DNA from: Peribolospora baueri
Lineage: Eukaryota > Basidiomycota > Peribolosporomycetes > Peribolosporales > Peribolosporaceae
DNA length: 64,000 nt
Assembly (NCBI GenBank): GCA_029717555.1
Contig: JAMDHS010000062.1
Coordinates: forward strand, 62,001-126,000
Reading direction: 5' to 3'
The notes under the pieces are model-generated. The model saw only the letters and a program-made list of their open reading frames with translations, was not told the DNA's origin and ran no database searches. The translations under genes and the position numbers were made by a program. This document shows positions 11,930 through 25,037 of the stretch, one piece after another (position 1 is the first letter of the stretch; each line of letters begins with the position of its first letter).

Positions 11930-12104
11930 GTGATGTCCTATCAGGGTCAGTATCCGGCTCGGCTGGCTGTACGAGCTGATCTAATGACATGCATGATAGG
12001 GTTAGGGACAAGGCTGGATGTATATAGACACGCTGCCTCCAGACAATGACGAGGAATCCCATCTCTTTTGCTACCATTCAGCTCGTTGGCACCATTACAT
12101 GGCG
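11930..12104. mobile_element. Possible LTR remnant
   Basis: A 175-bp segment that begins TGTGATGTCC, contains TATATA near 12020, ends ATTACA and is followed by TGG, the usual layout of an LTR next to a primer-binding site. It sits beside a retroelement coding fossil. No second copy was found in the window, so this is suggestive only. Confidence 0.25.
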
Positions 12105-12216
12105 GTGCCAGCAGGGTATCGGAACTCCCTTGCTGTTGTTTAATCGTAAAGGCACCACTTTCTCACCCGCCATAGCGACAGAGACGGAGCTCCGCGGAGT
12201 CGGCCACCCTCACCGT

Positions 12217-12960
12217 TCACCGGAGCACAAAAGCAAAAGAGGTCACCAAGCCCCACCCATCCCCCATCCAACCGCGGAGAACATGGAAGTCGGCGGAAAG
12301 TTCAACTTTGACAGGGCGGCCGTCCGAGACGCGGGTGCCGTCCACGAAGAGTGAAAGGGTGACAAAGCCAGGCGATTTTTGACGGCCGATCCCCTGAACT
12401 GTCATCGCGAAGGGAGTAGGTCTGCCGCCCAACCAGTCGAAGAAGCCCGCGTCAATGTAGCTGATGTTGGCGCAGGAATCGAAGAGGGCATTACAGATGG
12501 GGCCCCTGGAATCCATGATGCGAGCGGCGATGAACGTGGGGACGGTCTTGCGATATTCCGTGCCGCGTCCTAGCGGAGAGCGGGCGTGTGGCGGATCGGT
12601 GCGCAGGCGAGAGGAGGAGGTCTCCCCGTGGCCGTCGCGTACACCCGGGGAGTGCCTAGTTTTGGGTCATCGCGGACTGTGCTTTTCCCGAACCAGCCGG
12701 GGAAGAAGGATCCCCCACCTGCATTATCACATGACGCCATCTGTCGCTTTCTCGGTCGGCGATGATGCAGACGTTACGCCCACTGGACTCGGCAGGGATC
12801 CTCCTTCCCCGGCTGGTTCGGGAAAAGCACAGTCTGCGATGACCCAAAAGCTCGGTCGTCCTCGGCCACTCCAACAGTTCTCACGGCCAGGTGACCCTCC
12901 ATCCCACAGCCGAGTCGGCGGCCAAGCCGTTCATTTCGCTCGCCGCGCACTCTTAGCCTG
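12217..12960 (-). mobile_element. LTR-retroelement fossil (Ty3/Gypsy-like gag-pol remnant)
   Basis: Fragment of an old retroelement on the - strand. The 5' part (about 12850-12930) retains a zinc-knuckle-like patch, and the part at about 12217-12520 retains a retropepsin-like protease region (a hydrophobic strand ending in a D-S-C-A type active-site-like motif, followed by beta-strands). No reverse transcriptase, RNase H or integrase remains are seen within the window, so the copy is short and clearly broken. A 190-bp hairpin element (12660-12849) is inserted in it. Family assignment rests on the protease and knuckle only. Confidence 0.5.
12660..12849. mobile_element. Hairpin (foldback/MITE-like) element with 55-bp inverted repeats
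   Basis: Arms 12660-12714 and 12795-12849 are reverse complements over 55 bp with two differences (53/55), both G/A transitions. Each arm starts TTTTGGGTCATCGC at its outer end. The 80-bp centre has no coding content. The element could form a long perfect hairpin. I see no clear target-site duplication in the flanks. It lies within the retroelement fossil, so it arrived later. Confidence 0.75.
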
Positions 12961-13283
12961 AATGGAATGGTGGTGCAAGATTGCCTATCCCAGCGGTCGA
13001 CAATGGAGGTTATCTTCTAGGAGAGTCAAAGTCAAAGGAGTGGAGCCTCCGAGAGCGAAAATAAAAGTGATCCGGGGAGACGGACTGAATGTTTAGTGAT
13101 GATGAGATGAAGTTGTCAAGCCTCTTGACGGCACTCAAACATCAAGCCACTGGCCCGTACGGGAACAGGACGCAACGACCGCTTTCGGCACGCATCTTTC
13201 AGAATAAAAGGACAGGCCTGTGGGATGAACAGCGGGGAGGAGCGCTCCTTCAATGCAGTAGATATGTCCGTCGGTACATGTTT

Positions 13284-14354
13284 CTACAGTAGCTTGAGCT
13301 TTCCAGTCACCTGGTTGATGAGAGACACGGGACCTGCGAGGACGAAGGAAGACGAAGACGTAAGCTATATGCAAACCTTGCCGAATGGAATGCGAACCAC
13401 CCTTCACCTGGTCCGACGCCGAGAACTGTTCGACTTCCAGCTGCAATCTGCGTTCGACCCCTGGAACAGCACAGATAGACGACGACATGTCAACAATCCT
13501 TGGAGCGAATGAGTGGGCGGGATTCATGAACAAGCCACAAATGGCACCCACGCATCCTGGATGCTGCGAGCGCAAAGATTGAGACGCCTCGCTTGAGATT
13601 GCAGCGCCAACATCTCTTCCTCCGAACTGCACTTGAGCGCCACCTTCGCCTGACTGGAGTGGAAGACAAAGGGAATGTGTACTGGTGAAAAAGGGCATCG
13701 AGAAGGACAGAGAACGATCGAGACCGTGCTTGAAGACGCGCCGTCAGAAGGACAACGGACTCACCCCGATCGTTCCCAGTGTCGAAGTAGCTAAAGCAGC
13801 GTCAAGATGTCCGAGAAAAACAAGCGCAATCTCATTGAGCTACAGACAAGCCGGAATCCTGGCGCAACCGTTCGTGCTCGGTGACTGCTCACGCTAGGGT
13901 TATCCTTTTGCAATGCCTTGTAGCACGCCAATGTCGCATGACCGCACTGCGCCGCAATCTTTCCCTTGGTCATGTTCAAATCAGTACGGACAACGAGCAC
14001 CTGCACAAAGAAGAGAAGGGAGAGTCGGATGACAGAAGATAAAGTTTGCGAGAGGGCTCGGTCTGCAAGTATTACTAGCCTGAGGCGCACCAATTTGAGT
14101 TCTTCTTCCACTTTCGCCTTGACCTCGGCCAGGTCCGTTTTATCGGTAAGATCAACATCCCCGCTTGCGATGGACTCGTTGTCTGACGCGTCGCTCCAAT
14201 CCTCCTCCTTGGCGCCGCCTCGGGAAAAATTGAGCGACCTGCCGACGCCAATCCAGTAGCCGACGACGAGGGAGGAGACGATCAAGGCGGCGTAGGTGGC
14301 CGCTGAGTGCACGGAAGAGGGAGGGTTCATGTCAGAAGTCCAGCTGGCTGACAT
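13284..14354 (-). CDS. PTH2: Peptidyl-tRNA hydrolase 2 (Bit1/PTH2)
   Basis: Releases tRNA from peptidyl-tRNA that dropped off ribosomes; membrane-anchored, often at mitochondria. Six exons on the - strand: 14354..14091, 14000..13893, 13790..13765, 13653..13552, 13460..13408, 13333..13284; every phase agrees, 200 residues, usual size. A membrane segment AATYAALIVSSLVVGYWIGV (about 19-38) is followed by an acidic linker and the PTH2 domain: VLVVRTDLNMTKGKIAAQCG, GHATLACYKAL, HWERSGQAKVALKC, then IQDAGRTQIAAGSRTVLG and the end VTGKLKLL. One exon is only 26 nt. A longer upstream open frame has another ATG at 14585, but the start at 14354 gives the normal PTH2 layout with the anchor near the N-terminus. 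Confidence 0.93.
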
Positions 14355-14805
14355 GCCCCGGGACAGTCCCTCGTCTTTGATGGAGTGAAAGAAAGAGCGC
14401 ACCTGGGGAAGCGGACGAGGCCATTGTGGATTGACGACCTTACACAATGAAATGCTGAATCTATGAGAAATAGGCCGAGGCAGAAGCGATCGAGTAGCAC
14501 GTGACCGTGAGAACGAGGGCCCGCTGACCAATGGCTGTGGACGGGAGATGTGGAGCGGTGCACTGATCTTGACTCCCACAACCATTGTATCAGTCCATCA
14601 CCCTGGCATATTTCTATCTCCTCCCTCCATTCTTCTCTCTTCTCCAACTTGTCTCGCCTCTCTGTAACAACCATAACCGTGAGTGCGATATTGCTCGGTC
14701 CTCGATGGCGCTCAGCTTGGCCGATCGTTGGGCGCGGTGCATGCGCGGCTGCTTACAGACGCCACCTGATCCATCGTCTATGCGCTCATAAATCCCTACT
14801 CACAG
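14355..14805. promoter_or_regulatory. Divergent promoter PTH2 / polyubiquitin with 5'-UTR intron
   Basis: Contains a CACGTG box at 14498-14503 and a C/T-rich core at about 14600-14660. A GTGAGT donor at 14679 and an acceptor CACAG ending at 14805, directly before the ubiquitin ATG, suggest a 127-nt intron in the 5' UTR, common in polyubiquitin genes. Confidence 0.5.
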
Positions 14806-16759
<1,954 letters not shown>

Positions 16760-18789
16760 ATGTTCCGCCCCCTCCTCTCTACGGGTTCGGCTTTCTCGCG
16801 GGCGAGGGCCGCGCCGGCGGCGCGCGGTGTGAGTAGAGACGACTCGAAGAGCGCTTCTTCGATCTGATGTCGATGGGTTTTTCGATCGGGAAGCTGCGTC
16901 CTGTCCTTCCTGAGGAGGAGCGCTCGAGACGTCAAGCATCGCACGCATCCATGCATGTGCTGATCGCTTGTCTTTCGTTTGTCCTTGGAAACCCGCACAT
17001 CCAGGTCGTCCAGAAGCGATTCCTGTCCATTCATGAGTACCTTTCCATGAACCTCCTCAACGAGGTAAGATGTGCAGACATTACGTTTCTTCGATCTTCC
17101 GCTTGCCGAGACCTGCGCTTGATCCAAGCGTAGCTCATCCCTGAGTTGATCTCTCACGAAACTCCCTCTTCCCCCTCTTCCCGCCGCTACAGGCTGGCAT
17201 TAAGACGCCCAGGTCCATCGCCGCCAAGTCTGCTGAAGAGGCTTACAACGTTGCCAAGAACTTTGGTAAGCTTTCCATTCTTTTGTTTGAGCATCGCATA
17301 TGGATGTGTATGCTTGTGTACCGACCGATCGCTGTCTGGGATCTGAACTCGTCGTGCTTTCCTGCTTCGTCGTATCCAGGCGCTCCGAACGGCCTCGTTA
17401 TTAAGGCGCAGGTGCTTGCCGGTGGACGTGGAAAGGGTCACTTTGAGGGTGGCCTTCAAGGCGGTGTGCAGATGGTCGACAGGTGGGCAGGCTTTCGTAC
17501 TCCTTCATCGCTCCTCCCTCTGCCGGAGAACTGACTCAGATCGATCTGCTAGTGCCGAACAGGCGAAGGACTATGCTTCTAAGATGATCGGCCACAAGCT
17601 CATCACGAAGCAGACTGGAGCAGCGGGCCGCATCTGCAATGCGGTGAGCAGCAGCGCGATTCTACCCCCCCCGTCGTGGTTGCCTTTGGTGATTCTCTCT
17701 GATCATTGCCTCCGTCGCTGCGCTCTAGGTCATGCTCGCCGAGCGTCGCACGCCGAAGCACGAGTACTACACGGCCGTGTTGAACGACCGGTCGTCCCAA
17801 GGCCCGGTGCTGATCACCTCGAACCAAGGCGGCATGTCGATCGAAGACGTGGCGAAAGAGAACCCTGAGGCGATCATCACCACGCCTATTGACTTTGCGA
17901 AAGGCCTGAGCAAGGAAGAGGCGCTCCAAGTCGCCAAGAAGCTCGGCTTCTCCGGCCCGAAGCAGGAGGAGGAGGCGGCGGACACGTTTGTGAAGCTGTA
18001 CAAGCTTTTCAAAGAGAAGGATGCGACGCAGATCGAGATCAACCCTTTGGCGGAGACGAAGGACGGAGAGGTGCTTTGGTGAGTGCAGCGAGAGCGGGAC
18101 GTAGGTGGCGGTATTGTAGAGCCATCGTTCAACTCGCCCGCTTTCCTCCCTCTTTTGCCCGCCATGCCGTTGTCAGCATGGACGCCAAGTTTGGCTTTGA
18201 TGAGAACGCCGAGTTCCGCCAGCGGGACGTGTTCGGCCTACGCGACACGACTCAGGAGGACGCGCAAGAGGTTGAGGCGGCCAAGTACGGTCTCAACTTT
18301 ATCAAACTGGACGGCAACATCGGGTGCCTGGTCAACGGCGCGGGTCTTGCTATGGCTACGATGGACGTGCTCAAGCTGAACGGAGGTGAGCGGCTGGGGA
18401 ACGCGTAGGTGGTGGGGAGGTGAATCGATGCACTGACGCGTGTCGATCGATTGGCAGGCAACCCGGCCAACTTCTTGGACGTTGGCGGAGGAGCGACGGC
18501 GGACGCGGTGAAGAAGGCATTCGAGCTGCTGTTGTCGGAGAAGAACGTCAAGGCGATTTTGGTGAACATCTTTGGGGGGATCATGCGTTGCGACGTGATC
18601 GCCGAGGGCATCATCCGGGCGACGCATGACCTCAAGTTGGATATCCCGTTGGTGGTGCGCCTGCAGGGTACGAAGGAGCACGAGGCGAAGAAGCTGATCG
18701 CCGAGTCCAAGTTGAAGATCTTTGCGTTTGATGGCTTGGACGAGGCTGCGGCCAAGGCTGTTGAGGCTGCCGACAAGGGCAGCCTGTGA
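16760..18789 (+). CDS. LSC2: Succinyl-CoA ligase beta subunit, mitochondrial
   Basis: TCA-cycle enzyme converting succinyl-CoA plus NDP to succinate, CoA and NTP in the matrix. Eight exons: 16760..16828, 17005..17064, 17193..17265, 17380..17482, 17553..17643, 17729..18078, 18177..18385, 18458..18789; all phases close, 428 residues, family length. The first exon is a short Arg/Ser/Ala-rich presequence ([18 protein letters not shown]). Then the beta-subunit start [23 protein letters not shown]-grasp motifs [14 protein letters not shown] and [29 protein letters not shown], and the CoA-ligase half with [30 protein letters not shown] and [15 protein letters not shown]. Introns crowd the 5' third. 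Confidence 0.97.
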
Positions 18790-20546
18790 GCGGGGGGGAT
18801 GTATGTCCATCGCTTTGCTCCGAGCCGTCGTTTTCCTTTTTTCTCCAATTGTGACCTCGTCGTATGCACTGGCGAGGCGACCGTATCTAATGGAGCATAG
18901 ATTAGAGCTGGTCGCGATCGGCGCTGTACCCGTGTGTTGCGTGTTTATGACCGTGTCCGACGGTCTCCCTCTCTCTCTCTCTCTCTCTGTGTCGTTCGTT
19001 CGTTCGTTCGTTCACTCGCTCGCGACTCGGCTAGGCTTGCCTTGCCTTGGCTAGCCGAGCCGAGCCGAGCCGAGCCGAGGTTGCTGGGGGATCGGTTTGG
19101 GTTGCCCCAGCAGGCGGACGAGGTATCCCCGTCGGAAAGCCAAAACAGGACATGAGACATGAGACATGAGGCACAAGTGGGGATCGGATCTTGCGTCGTC
19201 GTTCGATCGAGCAAGGGACGGGGAATGGCATGTCAGAAGACACGAGACACGAGACACGAGACGCGAGATGGGAAGGCATGGGATGGGTTAAGATGGGTTG
19301 GATGGGTTAGGACGACGTGCCCGGTTCGTTTAGCGGAGGGGGCGGCAGCGTGGGTAGTCAGTCAGTGTCAGTGTCAGTCAGTCGTCGTCGGCCGAGGGAG
19401 GGATCAGATTAGACAGATAGCTGGAGGATGGAGGTGGCTGATATGATCGCAAGTCGTTCCGAAGCCGTTCATACTTCCATCCTGACTGGACGTCGGAGTG
19501 CGGGTGTGAAGACATGTACGAGGACGTGTACGACGAGGACAAGGATGTGTACAAGGACAAGGACGTGTACAAGAACGAGAACAAGACAAGAACAAGAACA
19601 AGAACTACTTCCTGCCCTCCATTCCACGCCCTCGCCTCGGCTCGTCCTTCCCTTGCCCTCCCCTTGCCCGCGCTCTGCATTGCGCCACGTACGTACACCG
19701 ATATCGACCTCGCTCGACCTTGCTTTGATGCCGGCTGCCGAACGAACGCCCCGGCCGGCAAAGGCAAAGGGACCGGCGAGGTATTAGATCAGGTATATCT
19801 GAGGACGACGTCGAGCGAGAGAGAGAGAGAAGGGAGCCCGCTCGCCGTCGCAGCGATGCGGCCGAGGTGGCAGGCAGCGCAAGGCCGGCATCCATCCTTG
19901 CGTACCTTCCTTCCTTCCTTCCAGCCCGAGCTCCCAAGATAGCACTGTCCCGAGGAGCGGGCGATTGATCGTCCCATCTTGGATACGACGAGACTGACGG
20001 ACAGTCGACCGACGACGGACGGCTTGGTCGTACAGCGCAAGTGAAGTGTCGTACGACGTCATCCGTCCTCGTCCTCCTACTTCAAGTCGGCCGCCTCTCT
20101 CTTTTTTTCCCCTTCTCCTCCGTCTTTCGCCCTTCAAGGCCCCGCCCGTTCGTCGTCGTTGTTCGTCGTCGTCGTCCGCTTGCTCACCCTCCCTCCTCGT
20201 ATCTCCTCACCTCCATGCCGCCCCGTCTTCCCCGACGCCGCTGACGGCCCCTCGTCCCCTCGCCATCGCTCACACGGTCTCCTCTCCTCTCGTCTTCCCC
20301 TCCGACCGCAGACTCACCCCCCCGCCATGCTCCATCTCTCCACCACACAGCCCCAGCCCCGAGCTCCCGCGCGGCGGCTCCGCAAACGGCGTCAGGGGGA
20401 CGCTGCCGATCGGGTGGAAGAGCGCGCGGAGCACCCTGGCAAAGCGGTGGGAAAGAAAAAGGAAGAGGAGGAGCTCGGCGACGGCGGCGAGGAGGCCGAA
20501 GCCGACGGCGGTCCCGCTCAAGCTCCCCCGCGACGGGACCGGAGCC
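18790..20546. repeat. Intergenic mosaic of microsatellites
   Basis: 1.75 kb after LSC2. In order: (CT)n about 18970-18987, (GTTC)n about 18993-19012, GCCGA repeats about 19048-19078, GAGACAT and ACACGAG repeats about 19153-19265, GATGGGTTA-type repeats about 19276-19312, GTCAGT repeats about 19357-19382, GTACAAGGAC repeats about 19515-19600, (GA)n about 19810-19822, (CCTT)n about 19905-19920. Reading frames through these are artefacts of repetition. The last 400 bp are pyrimidine-rich and probably the promoter of the next gene. Confidence 0.6.
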
Positions 20547-21275
20547 ATGACCGCCAGCATTCTCCTCCCCGCCGGCACCGACTACGCTCCCTCCTCCGCC
20601 CTCTCCTCCTCCTCCCGCTCCAAGCCGTCCGGACGTCCCATCCAACGCAGAGCCGCCGCCGCCGCAGCCGCCGCAGCCGCCGCTCCTCTTCCACCTCGTC
20701 CGCGCGTCATCCCGCAGACTACTGCGATGGCGGAGGCGAGCGAGATTGTCGAAAAGCCGGGAGACACTACGATGGGTGCGGGCACGAGCGCGTGCACAAA
20801 CTCAAGCACAAACTCAAGCTCGGGCTCGGGCTCGAGTTCGGACTCGGGTTCGGACGGCGGGGGGACGGACGGTTGTATGAAGAACCCCGTTCTGGACGGC
20901 TTCGGAGCGCGGCGTCGCGACTTGTGGCCGCTTTTTGGTGCGAACGCGGACGGGGAGGAGGAGGGGAGGGAGGCGGGGAGAGAGGAGCGGCTGCGATTGC
21001 TGAGGAGTGGCGACGGCGTACGAAGAGCGAAGACGAGGTGGCCGAGTTCACGGAGCGTGTGCACGCGCTCTGGAGGAAAATCCACAGCTCTGCCCGCTCA
21101 TTTTCCCGTGGACGCGCGGCAAAGGAGGCGAGGGCGGAGGTGGAGGTGTGGGAGACGGCTTTGGCTGAAGAGAGGAGGGTCAAGGAGGAGAGGGTGAGGG
21201 AGTGGGCTAGACAGGTCGGATTGGCCCTCGAGCGAGAGATGGCCGATGGCCGCTTTGACCGTCCCAGTCCCTTGT

Positions 21276-21312
<37 letters not shown>

Positions 21313-22960
21313 GGTCCAATGCGATGGCGACGCCGACGGCGACGGCAACGAGGAGAGAGAGGACGAGTCCATGTCCACCGACGACTCGTCTGTCGCAAAT
21401 CCCACCGCCGTCCCGGCTACGGCCAGCTCCTTCACCCGCCGCCGTCCCCGCCGCCGCCGCCGGCCATGGACGGCAGACGATGCCGTTTCTCCGCCCTTCT
21501 CACCAGCCCAGCACGGGAATAGCGAGCCTGGTCCGGGTGGCCTGGTCAAAATCGTCGGGAGGAGGCGACGCGACGGCCTCGTCTCCCTCCTTCGCATCCG
21601 TCCTGGTACGAGTCCCGCCATCATCGTGCCGCCTCCTGGTCGTGGAAGGACGGCCGCCGGCGCAGATTTCGATATGACTCCGCCTCCTCCAGATCGTCCC
21701 CGTCCCCGTCCCCGCCCGCGTCCGAGCCCTTGGCCGTCCGCCATCTCCACCTCAACGTCAGGCTCTGTGCGATCAGGATCAGAGTCAGTCTCGCAGGAGG
21801 AGGACGGTCAGAGCAGAGTCATTGCTTTGTCTCCGTCGTCATCGTCCGCCTCTCGGCCCCCTAATCCTGACCCTCCTTCTTTGACGAGCACGCCGTCCTC
21901 GTCGCGAGTCAGGACAAGTCATCGCGTGTCGCCCTTGGAGATGAGGACACAGGGTCAGAAGGAGGATCGCGGCCGTCGTCACCTCGCTCCCGAAGAAGGA
22001 CTGCAGCGACCTGCCCGGCAGCGTTCCGTCGGCGGTCAGGGTCAGGCAAGCCCACAAGGCCTCCAAGGTCGGCACCAGCACCCCAATCTCCGTCACGCTG
22101 TCAGCGTGCCCGCCTGGTCCGCCTCTCATCCCCCCGTCTTCCTCTGCCGTTTTTATCCTCCGAACACTTGTTGTTCATTCGCACTCTCCACGACACCTTC
22201 CGACGTCGTCCTTCACCCGCACATCGGCCCAGTCGCCATCTGCCCCTGCGCCAGCCTTTGTCCCGCCGGCGTTGACGCCATCGTCAGTCACAGAAGCGGC
22301 TCTTTGGGCCGTAAGAAAAGTCCTTCGCGTCCAATCGCCGCCGCCGTCGTCGCTGCCCAAGCGCCGGGCAGATCCGTCGCTGAAGGATCGGGGACAGAGG
22401 AGGCAGACGGCGGGGACGACGTGAGGACAAACGTTTCTGCTCATCAAGACGACGATCACGACGACCGTCGCGTCCCCCCGGTGTTGTCAAACAACACCTT
22501 TCTTCCCTCGCCATGTCCGCCGCCGCCGCGTCCACATGCAAAGTCCCTCCCCAGCCTCTATCCGCTCACCACGACCAGCTCACTACCCTCCGGAACCCCC
22601 GGAGCCCTCCTCACGCGGCCCCTCGCTTCCGCAGCCAGTGGCGACACGCTTTCTCCAACGACGCCCAAAACGCCCAACACGATCTTAATGACTCGCTCCG
22701 CTAGCACGGCCGCCGGTGGGGCGACGACGACGAGGGCGGGAGCGGCGGCCCCGTCCTGGACGATCCGGCCGAGAAAAGGGATGAAAAAGTACAATTCTAC
22801 GCTCGATTTGCGCCAGGGCGGCCGGGTATGGGAGGAAGACGTCGTCATCGACGTGGACGCGGACGCGAGCGGATCGGACGAGCGCGAGCGTCCTTGCGCT
22901 TGTCATGTGCTCCTAGGCACCTCCGGTTCTCTCTTGCGTCCGCAAAGTGACGGCGGATGA
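20547..22960 (+). CDS. Large low-complexity protein, unrecognised
   Basis: Not recognised. Best model: exon 1 20547..20937 and exon 2 20985..22960, phase-consistent, 788 residues. Exon 1 begins MTASILLPAGTDYAPSSAL, then a poly-Ala run and a Ser/Gly-rich stretch, ending DLWPLFG. Exon 2 opens AAAIAEEWRRRTKSEDEVAEF and continues as a charged helix (to about residue 225: ARAEVEVWETALAEERRVKE, LALEREMADGRF), then a run of 11 Asp, Pro/Ser/Arg-rich disordered sequence, and a distinctive end (IRPRKGMKKYNSTLDLRQGG, VIDVDADASGSDER). The helical block is the part most likely to be conserved. The middle (about 21850-22450) is open in more than one frame and may hide further introns. Confidence 0.4.
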
Positions 22961-23380
22961 TCAGGCAAGCCCACATGCGCGCCACGGACGTCCCGGACGT
23001 CAGCCTTCGTTTCTTCTCTGCTGAGCGGCCCGGCCAAAGTGCTTTTTTTTTTTTTCTTTCTTCTTTCTTGTTTTCGTCATCCACGTTTGTCCGTTACGCT
23101 CATCACCATCACATCAACATCACGACTGGCATTGACTGTACGACACATATGCATCGAATCGATCTAATCACACCTGCCGTCGACAGGCTTCATGTAGGGT
23201 TTCCATCGTCCGACGTCCTGGCGGGCCAAACGACACACTCGTCGCGAACTGAAAGAAAGCTTAGATACATGAACATGAACAGGGGCAGTCCAGAACGTGT
23301 GAAGGCACGACGACGACGAACGGCGCGACGCGACGCGACGTGAGAGACACGCTTGCTTGCCGGCCTTCACACCTTCACCT
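22961..23380. other. Convergent intergenic region
   Basis: 420 bp between two converging genes; contains a T13 run at about 23043 and GACGC repeats at about 23320-23340. Nothing else seen. Confidence 0.45.
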
Positions 23381-25037
23381 TCACCCGAGCCCCCTCCTAC
23401 CGAGCCCTTCCACCAAGTAGGAGAGCACGCTACCCAGCCTTGCCTCCCACGTCTCGTCCTGCTGCCCGTCCTTGTTGGCCGAACCCCGTCGCTTCGGACC
23501 GATGAACTTGAGACGTGCTCCGCCAGCGGTCGACGTGGCGGAAGAGGAGCCGAGGTAGACTCCTGCGACGCCTAGACGGACGAGCGTGAGTCGCGACAAG
23601 GGCAGAGAGGCGTGTTGGGAGAGGTAGAACGTCAGCGCGGGTAGGAGGGGCATGTCTACGTGAATGGCCCGGGAATGCAGACAGATATGGAGGCCAGAGG
23701 CGTGTGCGTGTGTGAGAGGAACGAAGGGTCAGGAGAGCTCGTCTAAAACGTTCGCCGACGAAAATTCATCCGAGTGACGTCTCGGCGCCCCACTCACCCT
23801 GGGTGACCCCCCTTGGCTCCAACAGCTTCGCCACCATCTCCCACGGTACGCTGAAGGTGAGCGCCTGCAAATCAGGCGCCACCGTCCGCTCGGGCTCCTC
23901 CGGGTCGTCCGTACCACCCCTCTTGCCCGGAAAGGCGTACGCGAGTTCCACCGGCGGCCTCACATTCGCACTCGTCGATGCCGCTCCCGTCTCTTCTGGC
24001 CTCAATGATCCGTCAGGGCCTCTCATACCGTCAACGGTGCGCTCCAGAAGCCCCTCGAGGAATCGGCCGCTTATGCGCGTGCCCAAAGCTGCCGCCGAGC
24101 CGACTCTGCAGTCGAACCGGCTCTGCACCCAGTCGAGGGCGTGTGCAAGAGCCGAGGGGCCCATGGGCGACGAGGAGGCTGCCTTGGTGATGAGGAGAGG
24201 GTAGGAAAGCGAGGAATTGTTGGAGCGGGTGTGACGCGAGTCAAAAGGAGCCTCGTCGCTGCGGTCGAGAGAGGGTAGAAAAATGAGATGACACATGTCG
24301 TCTTGTGATCTCGGCGGGGGCGACGAGGCAGAGGTAGGCTCTGCCGGGGAGCCCATCTCGAGCTCGATGGCCCATGGGGGAGGCCGCCGCGGCGATGGCG
24401 TTTGTCCGCGCCTGGTGGAAGAAGCGCCACCTTGGGGACTGCGCCCCGGTGAGACAGAAGCGTCGTCATCGTTGCCGTCGAGCTGGAGGTCCAACATGCG
24501 CATCTCCACCCTCCCAACCCTATCCATCGCCACTCTGCGTCTCTTCCTGCTCCGACCGCTGCCCGACTCCGCCTCGACGCCGTTCCCGTTCGCGTGCGCA
24601 TTGTCCTCTGGACCAGCATAGCTCAGCCCGTCTGAAAGTCGCAGGTTTACAAACGAGTGTAGTTCTGGAGCAAGGGACCGGAGGAGTGAGGTGGTGACGT
24701 TCGTCACGGCCGGCGCTTTGGACGACGAGGAGGAGGAGGCGGCGGCGGCGGCTGCGGGGGGGATGTGCAGGTGGATGGGAGAGAGCGTTTGGAGGTGCAA
24801 CGTGCGATTGAGAAGAAGGTCTGTAATGTTGTTCCGAATCACCAAGTCAGTTCACCTGCACGTCTCCTCGCTCCTCGTCTGCTGAGACCTTCACGCACCG
24901 GTCGCTTTCCAAGCTACCTCCTCTTCCTCGTCCTCTTCTTCCCGCCGCTGGCCTTCCTGGTCTACTAGCTTCGCTTTTCCTTTGTCCCTGCTCCGTGGAG
25001 GGGGGTTCCGAGGCTGTTTTGACGTTTTCGCCGGCAT
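23381..25037 (-). CDS. Candidate CENP-L/Fta1 (Iml3) kinetochore protein
   Basis: Exons on the - strand 25037..24899, 24820..23798, 23655..23381; phases agree, 478 residues. The first exon is basic then acidic. Exon 2 starts DLLLNRTLHLQTLSPIHLH, which resembles the 'NTTWTLHRLSPLHHF' opening of Fta1/CENP-L; later LDWVQSRFDCRVGSAAA resembles that family's 'L..FD.R(V/I)' block; then LTFSVPWEMVAKLLEPRG and a last exon LTFYLSQHASLPLSRLTLV followed by RLKFIGPKR. Between them is a Ser/Pro-rich insert with RSRKRRR. CENP-L pairs with CENP-N in the inner kinetochore (CCAN). The match is by motif memory and spacing, not alignment, so the gene is solid but the name tentative. Confidence 0.5.

Noticed and set aside
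13135-13698. Minus-strand ORF of 187 codons at the 3' end of PTH2
   Set aside because: It reads across introns and exons of PTH2 in the wrong frame; the spliced model explains the sequence.
19514-19942. Repetitive ORF starting MYEDVYDEDKDVYKDKDVYK
   Set aside because: Pure by-product of GTACAAGGAC repeats followed by unrelated sequence; no domain or splice context.
20159-20984. 5' half of the single 933-codon plus-strand frame
   Set aside because: No suitable start context and Arg/Pro-rich composition; the 20547 frame is more protein-like in this part.
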